A stretch of DNA of 52,492 nt, from the IMG/VR virus record IMGVR_UViG_3300042922_000373, positions 1-52,492 of that record; one strand, written 5' to 3'. The notes under the pieces were generated by a model. The model made no database searches. It was not told the origin of the DNA and saw only the letters and a list, made by a program, of their open reading frames with translations. A program made the position numbers and the translations under genes. This stretch comes from a virus. Every line of letters starts with the position of its first letter. Position 1 is the first letter of the stretch. Shown here piece by piece: positions 1-7,358 of the stretch.

Positions 1-55
1 CCTTCGCCAGCGCTCGTGCGTGGTTCTGGATGTTCTTGTCGCGGCGCTTAGCCAA
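1..55 (-). CDS. N-terminal fragment of an unidentified protein
   Basis: Only the first 18 codons lie in the window; the gene runs off the left edge. I chose a TTG start at 55 because AAAGGAACG sits about 6 nt upstream and the peptide ([18 protein letters not shown]) looks like a normal basic N-terminus. It overlaps the end of the preceding gene by 8 nt, which is common in this genome. No function can be assigned. Confidence 0.45.
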   Translation of the reverse strand, partial: MAKRRDKNIQNHARALAK

Positions 56-242
56 TGTACGTTCCTTTTCTGCCCTTGGGGAGCTTGAATGTTGCGTCGG
101 GGTGCTCGATCATGATGGCGATCAAGCGGTACTGCCACTCAGTGAGGGTGAGGCCGAGCTCTTCCTGTGCGAACACACAGATGGACTCAGCTTTCTCCTC
201 AGATTCTTTTGATACGTTAAGCGGTGGGAGACTGGATGCCAT
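48..242 (-). CDS. small protein of unknown function (64 aa)
   Basis: I do not recognise this protein. It starts at ATG 242, chosen because GAAGGGAAGAG lies just upstream; an in-frame ATG at 299 is less likely because it sits deep inside the preceding helicase gene. The start overlaps the 3' end of that gene by 26 nt, so the two are probably translated together. The C-terminal half is compact and hydrophobic ([17 protein letters not shown]) and ends in a basic stretch, with no membrane segment or cysteine motif. Confidence 0.6.
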   Translation of the reverse strand: MASSLPPLNVSKESEEKAESICVFAQEELGLTLTEWQYRLIAIMIEHPDATFKLPKGRKGTYIG

Positions 243-1647
243 CGCGCTCTTCCCTTCGTTGTTCGGCGGTCTTCTTCTGTTCTTCGGTGAACGGGCCACC
301 AGGGCAGAACCATGGCCCCATTCCGTCGTCCCACTCGTGCGGGTCGTGCTTATCCAGGTCGATACAGATCTCCTGGAAGAGGAGCTTGGTGTTGGTCACC
401 TTCTCCTTAGGAATCTCAAACCCCATCGCGAACTTGGACTTGCCTTCGTTAAACGTTCGCTTTTGAGCCAGAGATTTAGCGATTGCTTGGTCGATCGCAG
501 AGTCACTCCGTAGAAGGTAGTACCAGAGATCAGTGTACGGGGTGTCGAGGCGGTCAATACGCCCTTGCGCCTGCTCGAAGATCTTGAACGAATACGTCTG
601 CGAGTAGAAGAGCTCCGTATCAGTGGTAATACAGTTCCAGCCTTCGGCCCCAGCCGTATACTGCACCAGATATACCCACCGGTCACCCTGTGGTACTGCT
701 TCGTGCTTGTGTCCATTCCACTCCCTTACCTCGATGTCTAGCGTGGATGCGATCGTCCGCAACATGTCCAACTCGTAGTTGAAGTTGTAGAAGACGATCA
801 GCTTCGGGTGCTCCTCGAGGGTCTTGAGGACTTGGCCCAGACGGCTGGTATCGCTGTTGACGATCTTCCGCATTACTATGAAGAGCTCACCCACGTCTCG
901 AAGGGGACGGTCCTCGTACACGTGCCATCGCTTCTTAACCGCGAGATCAAAGAGCTCAGTGTCGTGCGCGACGATGACGTTCTTGAGGTGACGGGTGGTG
1001 TGTCGGTTGTACGGCATCTCGACAAGGACTTGATGTCGAAGCCGCTTGAGGTGGTGCTCCTCCATGTAGTGCGAGACCTTGGGGAACTTGGTGTAGTTGC
1101 TGTACGCCACATGACGCCGCTTGAACTCGGTGATGTTCTTATAGAAGCCGTGAGCGATGAATACGGGTGCGTAATCCAACCACACGTCCCCGGGTGTCGC
1201 GCTGAGCAAGATCCACTCGTTGTTCTCTGCGATCTTGTGGAAGGCCTTAACCCAAGCGCCTGAGCCCACAAGACGTTGCTCATCGAATATGAAGAAGGCA
1301 TTCTCAATGGCAGCATAGTTGCCAATATTGTTCCACGAATCGACTGTAACGCGAATTCCTCCTGCTGAGAGAGCCGGGTCCCCGAATAGGCCAAATGGTG
1401 CAGCCTCTCCAAGCCAATCGAGATCGTCACGTTTCTTTGCCGTTGTGATGACGTATAGATCTCTAGGGCTCTCGACAGGCCCCCAATCGCCTCGACCATT
1501 AATCGGAACTTTTGCTCCGCAGACTTCAAGGAAGAAGTAAGCGAGGGCAGCGCGAGTCTTACCCGATCCAACTCCGCCTCTGAGTACACAGCCATTATGC
1601 ATCTCTCCTAGTGCTTTAAGTTGATGCGGTCCTAGTTCAACTGCCAC
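217..1647 (-). CDS. superfamily 2 DNA/RNA helicase
   Basis: A 476-aa ATP-dependent helicase or translocase of superfamily 2. Visible motifs are the Walker A loop GGVGSGKT (residues 24-31), a Walker B-type FDEQR (121-125) in place of DEAH/DEAD, SATPGD (149-154, motif III-like) and QAQGRIDR (359-366, motif VI with the arginine finger). The region between holds the second RecA-like domain. The C-terminus is acidic and then charged. Start is GTG at 1647 with GGAGAATAGG upstream. Phage proteins of this kind usually act in replication, recombination or repair; the exact substrate cannot be read from the sequence. It is the last large gene on the left side, downstream of two HNH-type genes. Confidence 0.85.
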   Translation of the reverse strand: MAVELGPHQLKALGEMHNGCVLRGGVGSGKTRAALAYFFLEVCGAKVPINGRGDWGPVESPRDLYVITTAKKRDDLDWLGEAAPFGLFGDPALSAGGIRVTVDSWNNIGNYAAIENAFFIFDEQRLVGSGAWVKAFHKIAENNEWILLSATPGDVWLDYAPVFIAHGFYKNITEFKRRHVAYSNYTKFPKVSHYMEEHHLKRLRHQVLVEMPYNRHTTRHLKNVIVAHDTELFDLAVKKRWHVYEDRPLRDVGELFIVMRKIVNSDTSRLGQVLKTLEEHPKLIVFYNFNYELDMLRTIASTLDIEVREWNGHKHEAVPQGDRWVYLVQYTAGAEGWNCITTDTELFYSQTYSFKIFEQAQGRIDRLDTPYTDLWYYLLRSDSAIDQAIAKSLAQKRTFNEGKSKFAMGFEIPKEKVTNTKLLFQEICIDLDKHDPHEWDDGMGPWFCPGGPFTEEQKKTAEQRREERDGIQSPTA

Positions 1648-1757
1648 GTGATCCTATTCTCCAATGTGCTCTAGGCATAAGCTGGGGACAGCCGGTGCAG
1701 TAGAACAGAACCACTGACGACAGTACTTGCTTGACCTTCCATTTGTGCGTGTGGCCG

Positions 1758-2120
1758 CTAGCGGCGAATCGCTTTCTTGATCGTGAGATTGGCGACGGTG
1801 CAGTCGCTCTGGTCTCCGTTGAGGAAATCGACCCCAACCCCAGGCTTCCAATTGAGGAAGAAGACTGATGCGACGAGCAGGTGCACGAACACGTCATATC
1901 GCTTTCCTTTCCGATAGAGGTAGACACGGTGGAAACCATCGGAATCCACACGGACTCGGAGGTCTTTCCCGCTCTTGACGTTTACTACTCGGCCGTAATT
2001 GCTGACAGCGTAGGTCCCGAGACCGTCGATGCCTTGCCAGTACTCGTCCATCACCGGCGGCTCTTCCGGGGGATTGGACATGTTGAGGGTGATGAATGAG
2101 ATGTGGCTTGGTTTGGCCAA
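1758..2120 (-). CDS. NUMOD4-containing HNH-like endonuclease (120 aa)
   Basis: Contains the NUMOD4 signature (YAVSNYGRVVNVKSGKDL, about residues 37-54) followed by an HNH-like region ending in GDQSDCTVANL. The second histidine of the expected HNH core is not clear and FLNGDQ replaces the usual HxNGxx, so catalytic activity is uncertain. NUMOD4 proteins are DNA-binding nucleases, often free-standing homing endonucleases in phages. The TTG start at 2120 follows GAGGAGTAGTACT; the GAGGAG forms the end of the preceding gene, giving tight coupling. It is adjacent to a second, fuller NUMOD4 gene and may be a decayed relative of it. Confidence 0.75.
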   Translation of the reverse strand: MAKPSHISFITLNMSNPPEEPPVMDEYWQGIDGLGTYAVSNYGRVVNVKSGKDLRVRVDSDGFHRVYLYRKGKRYDVFVHLLVASVFFLNWKPGVGVDFLNGDQSDCTVANLTIKKAIRR

Positions 2121-2124
2121 AGTA

Positions 2125-2607
2125 CTACTCCTCTATGAACTCAAATGAATAGCCCATGTGGGATCTGCGTTCGCCACGCAGCACACGGTAGATACTGCTG
2201 TAATCCCCTCCGATATAGCGTGCCAAGTCCCTGACAGACTTGAACACTTGACCGGTCTGCTTGATGCGGACGGGCTTACCCCACGGTTCTTGCCGATCTC
2301 GGCGTATTGGTCGGTGGTCGTGAAGCCGTACCGACACATTAGTCACTCTGTTATCAGTTTGATCACCATTCACATTCTTAACAACAGCCCCATCTCGATA
2401 ATGGGGGTTGAAAGCTTGGGCTACAAGCCTGCGGATATAGAACTGTCGTACTCGGCCCCGGTGAGAAAGGGCGACTCGGAGATGTCCCTCGCTATTTGGA
2501 CTGGCTGCCAACTTCTTGCCGGTCTTGCGGTTAAGGACTTCCCCGTAATTACTCACAACGTAGTTCGGGTAGTCAGCAACTTCTACCCAGACTTCATCAA
2601 TGTCCAA
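2125..2607 (-). CDS. NUMOD4/HNH homing endonuclease-like protein
   Basis: A 160-aa protein with three recognisable parts: NUMOD4 near the N-terminus (YVVSNYGEVLNRKTGKKL), a central HNH-like fold (IRRLVAQAFNPHY... VNGDQTDNRVTNV) and a C-terminal NUMOD1-like helix-turn-helix (KSVRDLARYIGGDYSSIYRVL). This is the usual plan of phage-borne homing endonucleases that cut intronless alleles or neighbouring genes. The canonical first HNH histidine is not obvious, so activity is unproven. The TTG start at 2607 has GGAG 7 nt upstream. The downstream gene begins within 5 nt, and the two NUMOD4 genes are probably tandem relatives. Confidence 0.85.
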   Translation of the reverse strand: MDIDEVWVEVADYPNYVVSNYGEVLNRKTGKKLAASPNSEGHLRVALSHRGRVRQFYIRRLVAQAFNPHYRDGAVVKNVNGDQTDNRVTNVSVRLHDHRPIRRDRQEPWGKPVRIKQTGQVFKSVRDLARYIGGDYSSIYRVLRGERRSHMGYSFEFIEE

Positions 2608-2639
2608 CGATTTGCTCCAGGCGCTCTATTCAGTTGTGG

Positions 2640-3011
2640 TCAGTTGTACTTGATACCATCGGGCGACTCCGGAGGCCAATCGGGAATGAAGGGTTCGATG
2701 TAGAGAGTCTCTGGGATACTGTCGCCCCGCAACACGTGCTGCTCTCGATCTTCGAATGTCTTGATCTCGTCGCGCTCGAAGACATTGCGGACCTGCTTGA
2801 TCTCGAGATAGCCCTTGCGACTGTCGGCGATCACATCCCCTTGATCATCGTAACGAGGGCCGTCAGCATCGTAACAGTTCGCATGTTGGTACTGCGTGTC
2901 GCTGAGGAGCGGTTCGAAGCCGTCGCCTTCGCGGATGTCCCCCATGATGTAGTTCTTGACGACACGTTGCCCTTTCTTGACTTCGCGCCGGCAGTTGGTA
3001 CAAATGTCCAT
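2640..3011 (-). CDS. Cys-motif protein of unknown function (123 aa)
   Basis: The N-terminus carries CTNC (residues 4-7) and, further on, HANC (about 44-47), which together could form a zinc site. The rest is acidic and hydrophilic, with no membrane segment. I do not recognise the family. The ATG at 3011 is preceded by a purine-rich AAGAAAGAAG tract rather than a good AGGAGG. The upstream gene runs on through this start in another frame for 181 nt. Confidence 0.7.
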   Translation of the reverse strand: MDICTNCRREVKKGQRVVKNYIMGDIREGDGFEPLLSDTQYQHANCYDADGPRYDDQGDVIADSRKGYLEIKQVRNVFERDEIKTFEDREQHVLRGDSIPETLYIEPFIPDWPPESPDGIKYN

Positions 3012-3196
3012 TCTTCTTCTTTCTTGACGGGGATGTAGTTGAGGAGGTTGCGCAAATCCGATGTGCGCCCAGGCCCCAACTGAATAACAACAGCGCCATG
3101 TTGCATCTCTGCAGCACCGCCCTGCGGATCGATGACCATGCGCAGTCGCTCGCCATCGGTCTGGGCATAGAACCCATTGGAGGAGGTGAAGCTCAC
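2831..3196 (-). CDS. unknown protein with long out-of-frame overlap (121 aa)
   Basis: The first 62 residues look like a real protein (GERLRMVIDPQGG, VVIQLGPGRTSDLRNLL) and start at GTG 3196 behind GGAGGGATTAA. From about residue 63 the reading frame overlaps the next gene and becomes Ser/Thr/Arg-rich, as expected for an out-of-frame reading of real coding DNA. So the open frame may end in a meaningless tail, or the true product may be joined to the downstream gene by a -1 shift near the AAGAAAGAAGAAGAATGG tract. I do not recognise the family. Confidence 0.55.
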   Translation of the reverse strand: MSFTSSNGFYAQTDGERLRMVIDPQGGAAEMQHGAVVIQLGPGRTSDLRNLLNYIPVKKEEEWTFVPTAGAKSRKGNVSSRTTSWGTSAKATASNRSSATRSTNMRTVTMLTALVTMIKGM

Positions 3197-3423
3197 TTAA
3201 TCCCTCCGCTAACAGACACCACGATGATCATGAGCGCCATGTACCCCAGTGCCCACCATCCGGCCGCACTCATGTTGCCCGAGGCCCACGCAGTGAGAAC
3301 ACCGCCTACGATGCTCATGATGATGATCACCGACGCTGCCAGAAGCAGGAACTTCATCGGACTCATGACGAGGATGCTGTCCTCGAGCCGGTCATACCAC
3401 GTAGATATCTTCTTCAATACCAC
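3193..3423 (-). CDS. small two-helix membrane protein (76 aa)
   Basis: Two hydrophobic segments are visible (FLLLAASVIIIMSIVGGVL and ALGYMALMIIVVSVSG), separated by a short WASGN loop, so the product probably sits in the cytoplasmic membrane as a hairpin. I use the GTG at 3423, because GAAAGGAG is 5-6 nt upstream; the in-frame ATG at 3438 would lie inside that ribosome binding site. It is the first gene after the tRNA-like and structured RNA region. Function is unknown. Confidence 0.7.
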   Translation of the reverse strand: MVLKKISTWYDRLEDSILVMSPMKFLLLAASVIIIMSIVGGVLTAWASGNMSAAGWWALGYMALMIIVVSVSGGIK

Positions 3424-3516
3424 GGTTTCTCCTTTCAAGAGAGTGGAGGGGTCGCACCAACCCGGATGTCAAAGCGACTCGATTCATCCGTTTATGAGTA
3501 GTCAATACGACCCCAG

Positions 3517-3605
3517 TATCTCTAGTGGGATTTGAACCCACGACCTGCCCGCCTCGCTGCCCCAATGAGGACCATGGCTGCTCTGCCAAACTGAGCTATA
3601 GAGAT
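3517..3605 (-). tRNA. atypical tRNA or tRNA-like element, anticodon unresolved
   Basis: Reading the minus strand, there is a perfect 7-bp acceptor stem (ATCTCTA with TAGAGAT), T8-A9, a canonical D-arm (GCTC/GAGC with AG...GG...A), and a canonical T-arm (GTGGG-TTCAAAT-CCCAC). The discriminator is A and no CCA is encoded. The total of 89 nt would fit a class II tRNA. The 38 nt between the D and T arms do not form a clean 5-bp anticodon stem with a 7-nt loop. The best alternative places CAU in a loop closed by TGGTC/GGGCA with one mismatch, but at a non-standard distance from the D-arm. It may be a tRNA with an aberrant anticodon arm, a pseudo-tRNA or a tRNA-like domain. Confidence 0.6.
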
Positions 3606-4145
3606 GGCCAGCCAGGTAAGAGTCCCTCCCAATTACCTGACGAACGGGAGGACCGGAGTATAGTTGCCAGATCTGTTCACCCCCCGGCTACTAAGATAAG
3701 GCATATCACTCCGGCCGTCCCGGGTTTCCATATGGCGTCCTTACTACTACCCGGCTTAGTTGTCCGGGCCAATCGAGTTAGGTCGCCTAATTAGCGCTTA
3801 CATGATTCCTCCAAGTTCGCAGGCTAAATCTCTGACGTTTAAAAGAATGAGAATACGGGGTGAAGTCAAGTGTAAGACCTTAACTCCACCCCGCCGGATC
3901 TCTCGTTACCCCCGTCGGGATAAGCTGAATCCTACTAGCTCTTCCAACCAATAACCGGATCAGGGCCTAGTCGGAATCGTTGTCTTTGACACAGGGGCTT
4001 TGGATCTTGTCTATTTCAACAAGTGCATATGTCGCTAACATCACGTAATGGTGTTTACTGGTGTGTTGTCTTTAAACGGCTCACGATTTCCGTCCCATTA
4101 CCGCTCTGAGCTTAAGATGCTGTTTAGCCTCGCTCAGACGAGTTG
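3606..4145 (-). ncRNA. large structured non-coding region (candidate ornate RNA)
   Basis: About 540 nt with no credible ORF but many perfect or near-perfect helices. Paired arms include 3613-3619/3633-3639 (7 bp), 3653-3659/3708-3714 (7 bp), 3750-3754/3764-3768, 3778-3782/3786-3790 (5 bp, 3-nt loop), 3857-3870/3879-3892 (12 of 14 pairs), 4037-4043/4049-4055 (7 bp, 5-nt loop) and 4105-4111/4132-4138 (7 bp). Density of helices, absence of coding sense and position beside a tRNA-like gene resemble the phage-borne giant RNAs GOLLD and ROOL. I cannot confirm a family match by eye. The strand is inferred from the direction of all neighbouring genes. Confidence 0.5.
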
Positions 4146-4394
4146 TTACTTGGTCTTGAAGACGGCCTTGAAGCCTTCCTCGGACCAGGCCGTGACACCG
4201 GACGGCTCCACCACGACCCAGTCACCCTTGCGGAGACGAGTCGAGGAACTGTCAGTGCTCACGGAGACCCAGTTCCCACCGTTGCGAGCGTTCTCGCCGG
4301 CGTCCTTGACGAACTGGACTACGGCCGCTCCGTTGGATCCGTCGAACTGGATCGCGGTTGCGGCGACGGGCTTGCGAGTGACCTGGATCGTCAT
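4146..4394 (-). CDS. short related-family protein A (82 aa)
   Basis: Belongs to a group of four short proteins in this block that share a layout: a beginning like 'K.V.ATAIQFDGSN', a middle helix (AAVVQFVKDAG), and a 'GDWVV' turn before a final strand (VTAWSEEGFKAVF). Such proteins are frequent in phages of Gram-positive bacteria and have no known role. The start overlaps the stop of the preceding gene by 4 nt (ATGA), so translation is coupled. It is the last gene before the structured RNA region. Confidence 0.75.
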   Translation of the reverse strand: MTIQVTRKPVAATAIQFDGSNGAAVVQFVKDAGENARNGGNWVSVSTDSSSTRLRKGDWVVVEPSGVTAWSEEGFKAVFKTK

Positions 4395-4744
4395 GCTGCC
4401 ACGTACTCCGCTGCGAATGCCTCCGCCTTGACCCGGACGAACTCCGCGCCTGCCTTCTCGCGGTGATCTTCGCCGGCTGCGAAGTCGATCTTGAGGATGG
4501 TGTCGCCGACGGTGGCCACTCGCCAGTCGCGCTTGCCCCAGTTCTCGCCGTAGTTGCGCTGGAGCAGACGGACACGAGCCGGCCGAGTGCGCTCCTGGAA
4601 GATGCGGACCCCGTGACCGTTGGCCGCTCCGCCATGCCGGTTGATCCAGGCGACGATCTCTTCGACGTTGTCCTCGGTGACGGTGATCGCTCGGACGATC
4701 TTGTGGCTGCCCTTGTCGCGGACTGCCTTGGTACGAATTGCCAT
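4391..4744 (-). CDS. short related-family protein B (117 aa)
   Basis: Shares the plan of its neighbours: an opening strand (HKIVRAITVTEDN), a helix (VEEIVAWINRHGG) and a GD-turn (VGDTILKIDF), here with a longer C-terminal helix rich in Ala and Glu. Start ATG 4744 follows AAGGAGAAAGT. No catalytic motif, cysteine pair or membrane segment is visible. Function unknown; probably cytoplasmic. Confidence 0.75.
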   Translation of the reverse strand: MAIRTKAVRDKGSHKIVRAITVTEDNVEEIVAWINRHGGAANGHGVRIFQERTRPARVRLLQRNYGENWGKRDWRVATVGDTILKIDFAAGEDHREKAGAEFVRVKAEAFAAEYVAA

Positions 4745-4756
4745 ACTTTCTCCTTG

Positions 4757-5191
4757 TTAGATGGGTGCGACTTCTCGGAAGAGAATGCCGCCGTTGAGTA
4801 GCTCCGTGATTGCGTCGCTAACCTGGTCCGGAGCGAACCCCTGGGTAGCAAGAATGTCCCGAACTTTGTAGAGCGTGTTCTCCGTGTGGTACTCCGGAGT
4901 CGGCAGAACCTGGTACTTCTCGTTCCACTCCTCCACAGATATCACCATGACGCCGCCCTGACCCATGACGATCATCGGCGGAATGTCATCCGGAGAGACA
5001 GTGAACCGAGCGAGTCGAGTCGCTTGGTCCTCGGTTGCTCGGGTGAACGTGTACTCGGTGAACCCACGCATGTAGTTTGTCGTCTGGGTCACCTCAGTGG
5101 CACCCATCCACGCCGAGATACTGATCAGGTTGTTGGGATCGAAAACCCGTGCCTGGAAGGGATCCGGCTTGAGTATTGCGTTGAGCGTCAT
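4757..5191 (-). CDS. hypothetical phage protein (144 aa)
   Basis: I do not recognise this protein. It is soluble-looking, with a Thr/Tyr-rich central part (TQTTNYMRGFTEYTFTRATEDQ) and an amphipathic C-terminal helix. ATG 5191 is preceded by AAGGAGAAAGC, a strong ribosome binding site. It lies in a compact run of small genes that all read toward the structured RNA region. Confidence 0.75.
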   Translation of the reverse strand: MTLNAILKPDPFQARVFDPNNLISISAWMGATEVTQTTNYMRGFTEYTFTRATEDQATRLARFTVSPDDIPPMIVMGQGGVMVISVEEWNEKYQVLPTPEYHTENTLYKVRDILATQGFAPDQVSDAITELLNGGILFREVAPI

Positions 5192-5200
5192 GCTTTCTCC

Positions 5201-5821
5201 TTATCTGTCGTAGACGGGCTGGATCTCACTGGCCATGCGAGCACGCTGTTCGGCCTTGAGGGCGTCTCCGTTGGGACCGTGGACAGTCTGCTCGGAGCGC
5301 TTGGTCGTAACCTGCTCTCCTCGCTTGATGTCCTCGACGTTCCAGTACGTCACGCCGGCGTCAGTCGACATGAAGCGGCTGTCCCGACGGTTCTGCCAGA
5401 TGGAGTTCTTGCCGTCCCACAGTTCCGGGGCGTGTTTCTGCCACTCCGAGGGGTCGTCGGTGATCGGCGTGAGCGTCTGGTGCGAGAGAAGCTTGTTGAC
5501 GAGCTCTCTCGTATACAGTGCCGAGCTTCCCGAGTGACCCATGGAAGCGAAGATGGTGATGATCTCGAGGATCTTGTTGTTGAAATCCGGGTGGATCTCG
5601 TTGTTGTCGCCGCCCAGTCGGGCGAGCTCCGCTTTGGCATGACGGAACAGGTTGCTGTCCGGCTCCGGGGGCTCCAGGCCAGCAAGCGTAGCCTGCTCAT
5701 CGCGGATCTGCTTGTTGGTGAAGGCGCTGCATTCGCAGGTGCTCATAACACACTGGCCTGCACCGTCGTGGGCATGGTTCCGACTCATGTGACCGCAATC
5801 ACAATATGGGTTGTTAGCCAT
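5201..5821 (-). CDS. zinc-ribbon protein of unknown function (206 aa)
   Basis: The N-terminus has a metal-binding cluster (CDCGHMSRNH ... CVMSTCECS, residues 7-32), typical of a small zinc ribbon. The rest, from about residue 85, resembles proteins widespread in phages of Gram-positive hosts that contain 'GxSGSSA' and 'LTPITDDPSEW' blocks, followed by a Trp/Arg-rich 'WQNRRDSRFMSTDAG'. That family has no established role. Start ATG 5821 has GAGGAAG upstream and overlaps the end of the preceding gene by 8 nt. Confidence 0.75.
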   Translation of the reverse strand: MANNPYCDCGHMSRNHAHDGAGQCVMSTCECSAFTNKQIRDEQATLAGLEPPEPDSNLFRHAKAELARLGGDNNEIHPDFNNKILEIITIFASMGHSGSSALYTRELVNKLLSHQTLTPITDDPSEWQKHAPELWDGKNSIWQNRRDSRFMSTDAGVTYWNVEDIKRGEQVTTKRSEQTVHGPNGDALKAEQRARMASEIQPVYDR

Positions 5822-6038
5822 CTACTACTTCCTCGTATTTCTTGATGAACTTCTCGTTGCGCATGGGGTAGAACCGACCGCCGGCCTTGATGACCCACCA
5901 GTTGTATCCAGCGTTGATGAACCTGCTGTAGGTCCCCTCGAAGATGATGAGCATCTCGGAGTGGATGACTTTCGCGATGCCAGGCTGTCCCTCACACCAA
6001 GCAGCTACCTGCTCGAAGTTGGTTAGCTTGATCTGCAT
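5814..6038 (-). CDS. short related-family protein C (74 aa)
   Basis: Starts at ATG 6038 (MQIKLTNFEQVAAWC). The longer open frame up to 6203 is discarded because its N-terminal part is Ser/Thr/Pro-rich and overlaps the preceding gene out of frame. The layout matches the neighbouring short proteins: strand, helix (FEQVAAWCEG), GYNWWVIKAGG turn, then a Lys-rich end. The ribosome binding site is weak (GAGGCG directly before ATG), so the start is not certain. Function unknown. Confidence 0.65.
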   Translation of the reverse strand: MQIKLTNFEQVAAWCEGQPGIAKVIHSEMLIIFEGTYSRFINAGYNWWVIKAGGRFYPMRNEKFIKKYEEVVDG

Positions 6039-6051
6039 CGCCTCGATCGGG

Positions 6052-6390
6052 TCAGTCGCCCTCGGTCGGAACCGGGTCGGTCCACTCTGAGGCGTCTGCG
6101 ACTGTCTCGGGCTGGGGGATGAGGTCGGGGGCATAAAGGCTGTTGTACTCCATTTCGTGCATGAGGGCGATGACCCCGCCGTCCCAGACGAGGTAGTCAC
6201 CAACGATCAGTTCCGCGATGAGAGTCTCGTCGACCTCGAGCTTGACGACGTCACCGGTGGGGGCCATGAGCAAGACACCCGTGACCTGAGGGATGTACTG
6301 ACGCATCCAGACGACAACGGCCTTGGCACTCTCGACGTTGTTGGTGAACTGAATCGCCTGCGGGGGAAGGGACACTTCTTGTTCGGTCAT
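6052..6390 (-). CDS. short related-family protein D (112 aa)
   Basis: Contains the family opening (PPQAIQFTNN), a helix (SAKAVVVWMRQYI), a GD turn (VGDYLVWDGGVIAL) and a Pro-rich acidic tail. It is related by architecture to the three other short proteins between 4.1 and 6.1 kb, suggesting repeated local duplication. ATG 6390 follows TGGAGAAAA. Function unknown. Confidence 0.75.
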   Translation of the reverse strand: MTEQEVSLPPQAIQFTNNVESAKAVVVWMRQYIPQVTGVLLMAPTGDVVKLEVDETLIAELIVGDYLVWDGGVIALMHEMEYNSLYAPDLIPQPETVADASEWTDPVPTEGD

Positions 6391-6407
6391 TTTTCTCCAG
6401 AGGGAAG

Positions 6408-6438
6408 GGTGGGGGCAACCATGTCAGCTACCCCCACC
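6408..6438 (-). terminator. G/C-rich hairpin after the SSB-like gene
   Basis: An 8-bp perfect inverted repeat (GGTGGGGG at 6408-6415 with CCCCCACC at 6431-6438) lies 14 nt past the stop of the SSB-like gene. No long T-run follows, so it may be a partial terminator or an mRNA 3'-end stabiliser. Confidence 0.5.
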
Positions 6439-6451
6439 GGTGTTGTGATGA

Positions 6452-6985
6452 TCAGGCGATGCGCGTGGTCCCGGCGAGCGGGATGTGTGCGTAGTCCTGC
6501 TCCAGGTCGTCCTCCTGGATGGTGATGTACACCTTCTTGAGGTAGGCCGCGAAGCCCTGGTTCCCGCCGAAGTCGTAGTACGACGCGTTGATGATCAGGT
6601 CGATCTTGACGATGTCGGACTGGTCCACGATGAACGCGGTGTCCCGGCTGAGCAGCGTCCGGACCTCGCCCGTCACCAGCTGGATCTGGGGCGCCTTGGA
6701 CTCGTACTCGAAGTTGACCTTGACGTCGAGGAACGGACGGGGGACGAAGTTCTCGACCTCCTCGACCGACGCTTCACGCCACGGCTTGGTCTCCTTGACG
6801 TTCCAGCCGGCGTCGGCCATGTCACGAGCGACGTCCTCGGGAAGCATGAGTCGGAACCCACGGCTGCTCTCGCCTGCCGGCTTGAAGCGCGTCGCACGAC
6901 CCTCGAAGTTGATGTACTGGAGCTCGGCGTTGCGGACGGTGACGTCGGCGGGGGTGTCGGGCTGGTTGGGGTTACGGGGTGCCAT
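6452..6985 (-). CDS. probable single-stranded DNA-binding protein
   Basis: A 177-aa protein with the look of a phage family usually annotated as ssDNA-binding: an N-terminal MAPRNPNQPD tail, a strand-rich core (VTVRNAELQYINFEGR, FRLMLPEDVARDM), and a C-terminal KKVYITIQEDDLEQDYAHIP. Such proteins coat template DNA and help recombination. Start ATG 6985 was chosen over the frame's earlier ATG because CAAGGAGAAAACTG directly precedes it. Its place in the operon downstream of the polymerase gene supports a replication role. The family call is from recall, not from a search. Confidence 0.6.
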   Translation of the reverse strand: MAPRNPNQPDTPADVTVRNAELQYINFEGRATRFKPAGESSRGFRLMLPEDVARDMADAGWNVKETKPWREASVEEVENFVPRPFLDVKVNFEYESKAPQIQLVTGEVRTLLSRDTAFIVDQSDIVKIDLIINASYYDFGGNQGFAAYLKKVYITIQEDDLEQDYAHIPLAGTTRIA

Positions 6986-7358
6986 CAGTTTTCTCCTTGT
7001 TGTTGATGTAGTTCCGCATGTCTGCGGCGAATACCTTTGCGGCATCCAGGTTGGGATCGGGCGTCATTTGGAACCCGATCGAGTGGTCGTTGATGATGTG
7101 AAAGCCCATCGCTTCGAACACGTCGCGGTCGATCCTCATCGAGATCCCGCCCTTGTTGTCTATGATGGTGCTCTCACCGATCTGATGCCATTCACCGTCA
7201 CGCATCTGCATGAGCGGTACGACATCCCCGACATTGGTGATTTCCGCACCCTCGGGTATTACGGGGAGGCAGTTCCCTCTAAGGGAACCATCGGCCTGGA
7301 CTACTTCTCCGCAATCCAGGCCGCGGTCCTCTGCTGGTCCGTGATTATGAACCGTCAT
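6972..7358 (-). CDS. hypothetical protein in replication block (128 aa)
   Basis: I do not recognise this protein. The N-terminus has His and Cys residues (NHGPAEDRGLDCGEVV) but no clear paired motif. The middle is a mixed strand/helix region (ITNVGDVVPLMQMRDGEWHQIG), and the C-terminus is helical. Start ATG 7358 overlaps the preceding gene by 14 nt, and its own end overlaps the SSB-like gene by 14 nt, so the three are likely translated as a unit. Confidence 0.7.
   Translation of the reverse strand: MTVHNHGPAEDRGLDCGEVVQADGSLRGNCLPVIPEGAEITNVGDVVPLMQMRDGEWHQIGESTIIDNKGGISMRIDRDVFEAMGFHIINDHSIGFQMTPDPNLDAAKVFAADMRNYINNKEKTDGTP

Noticed and set aside
1637-1951. minus-strand frame whose end contains FYCTGCPQL, suggestive of a small zinc protein in the 110-nt gap at 1648-1757
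   Set aside because: No ATG, GTG or TTG start lies near the gap with a ribosome binding site; upstream it only mirrors the NUMOD4 gene. The gap holds nothing else that I can support.
3606-4145. additional tRNA genes in the structured region
   Set aside because: I looked for T-arm and D-arm signatures on both strands and found none besides the element at 3517-3605.
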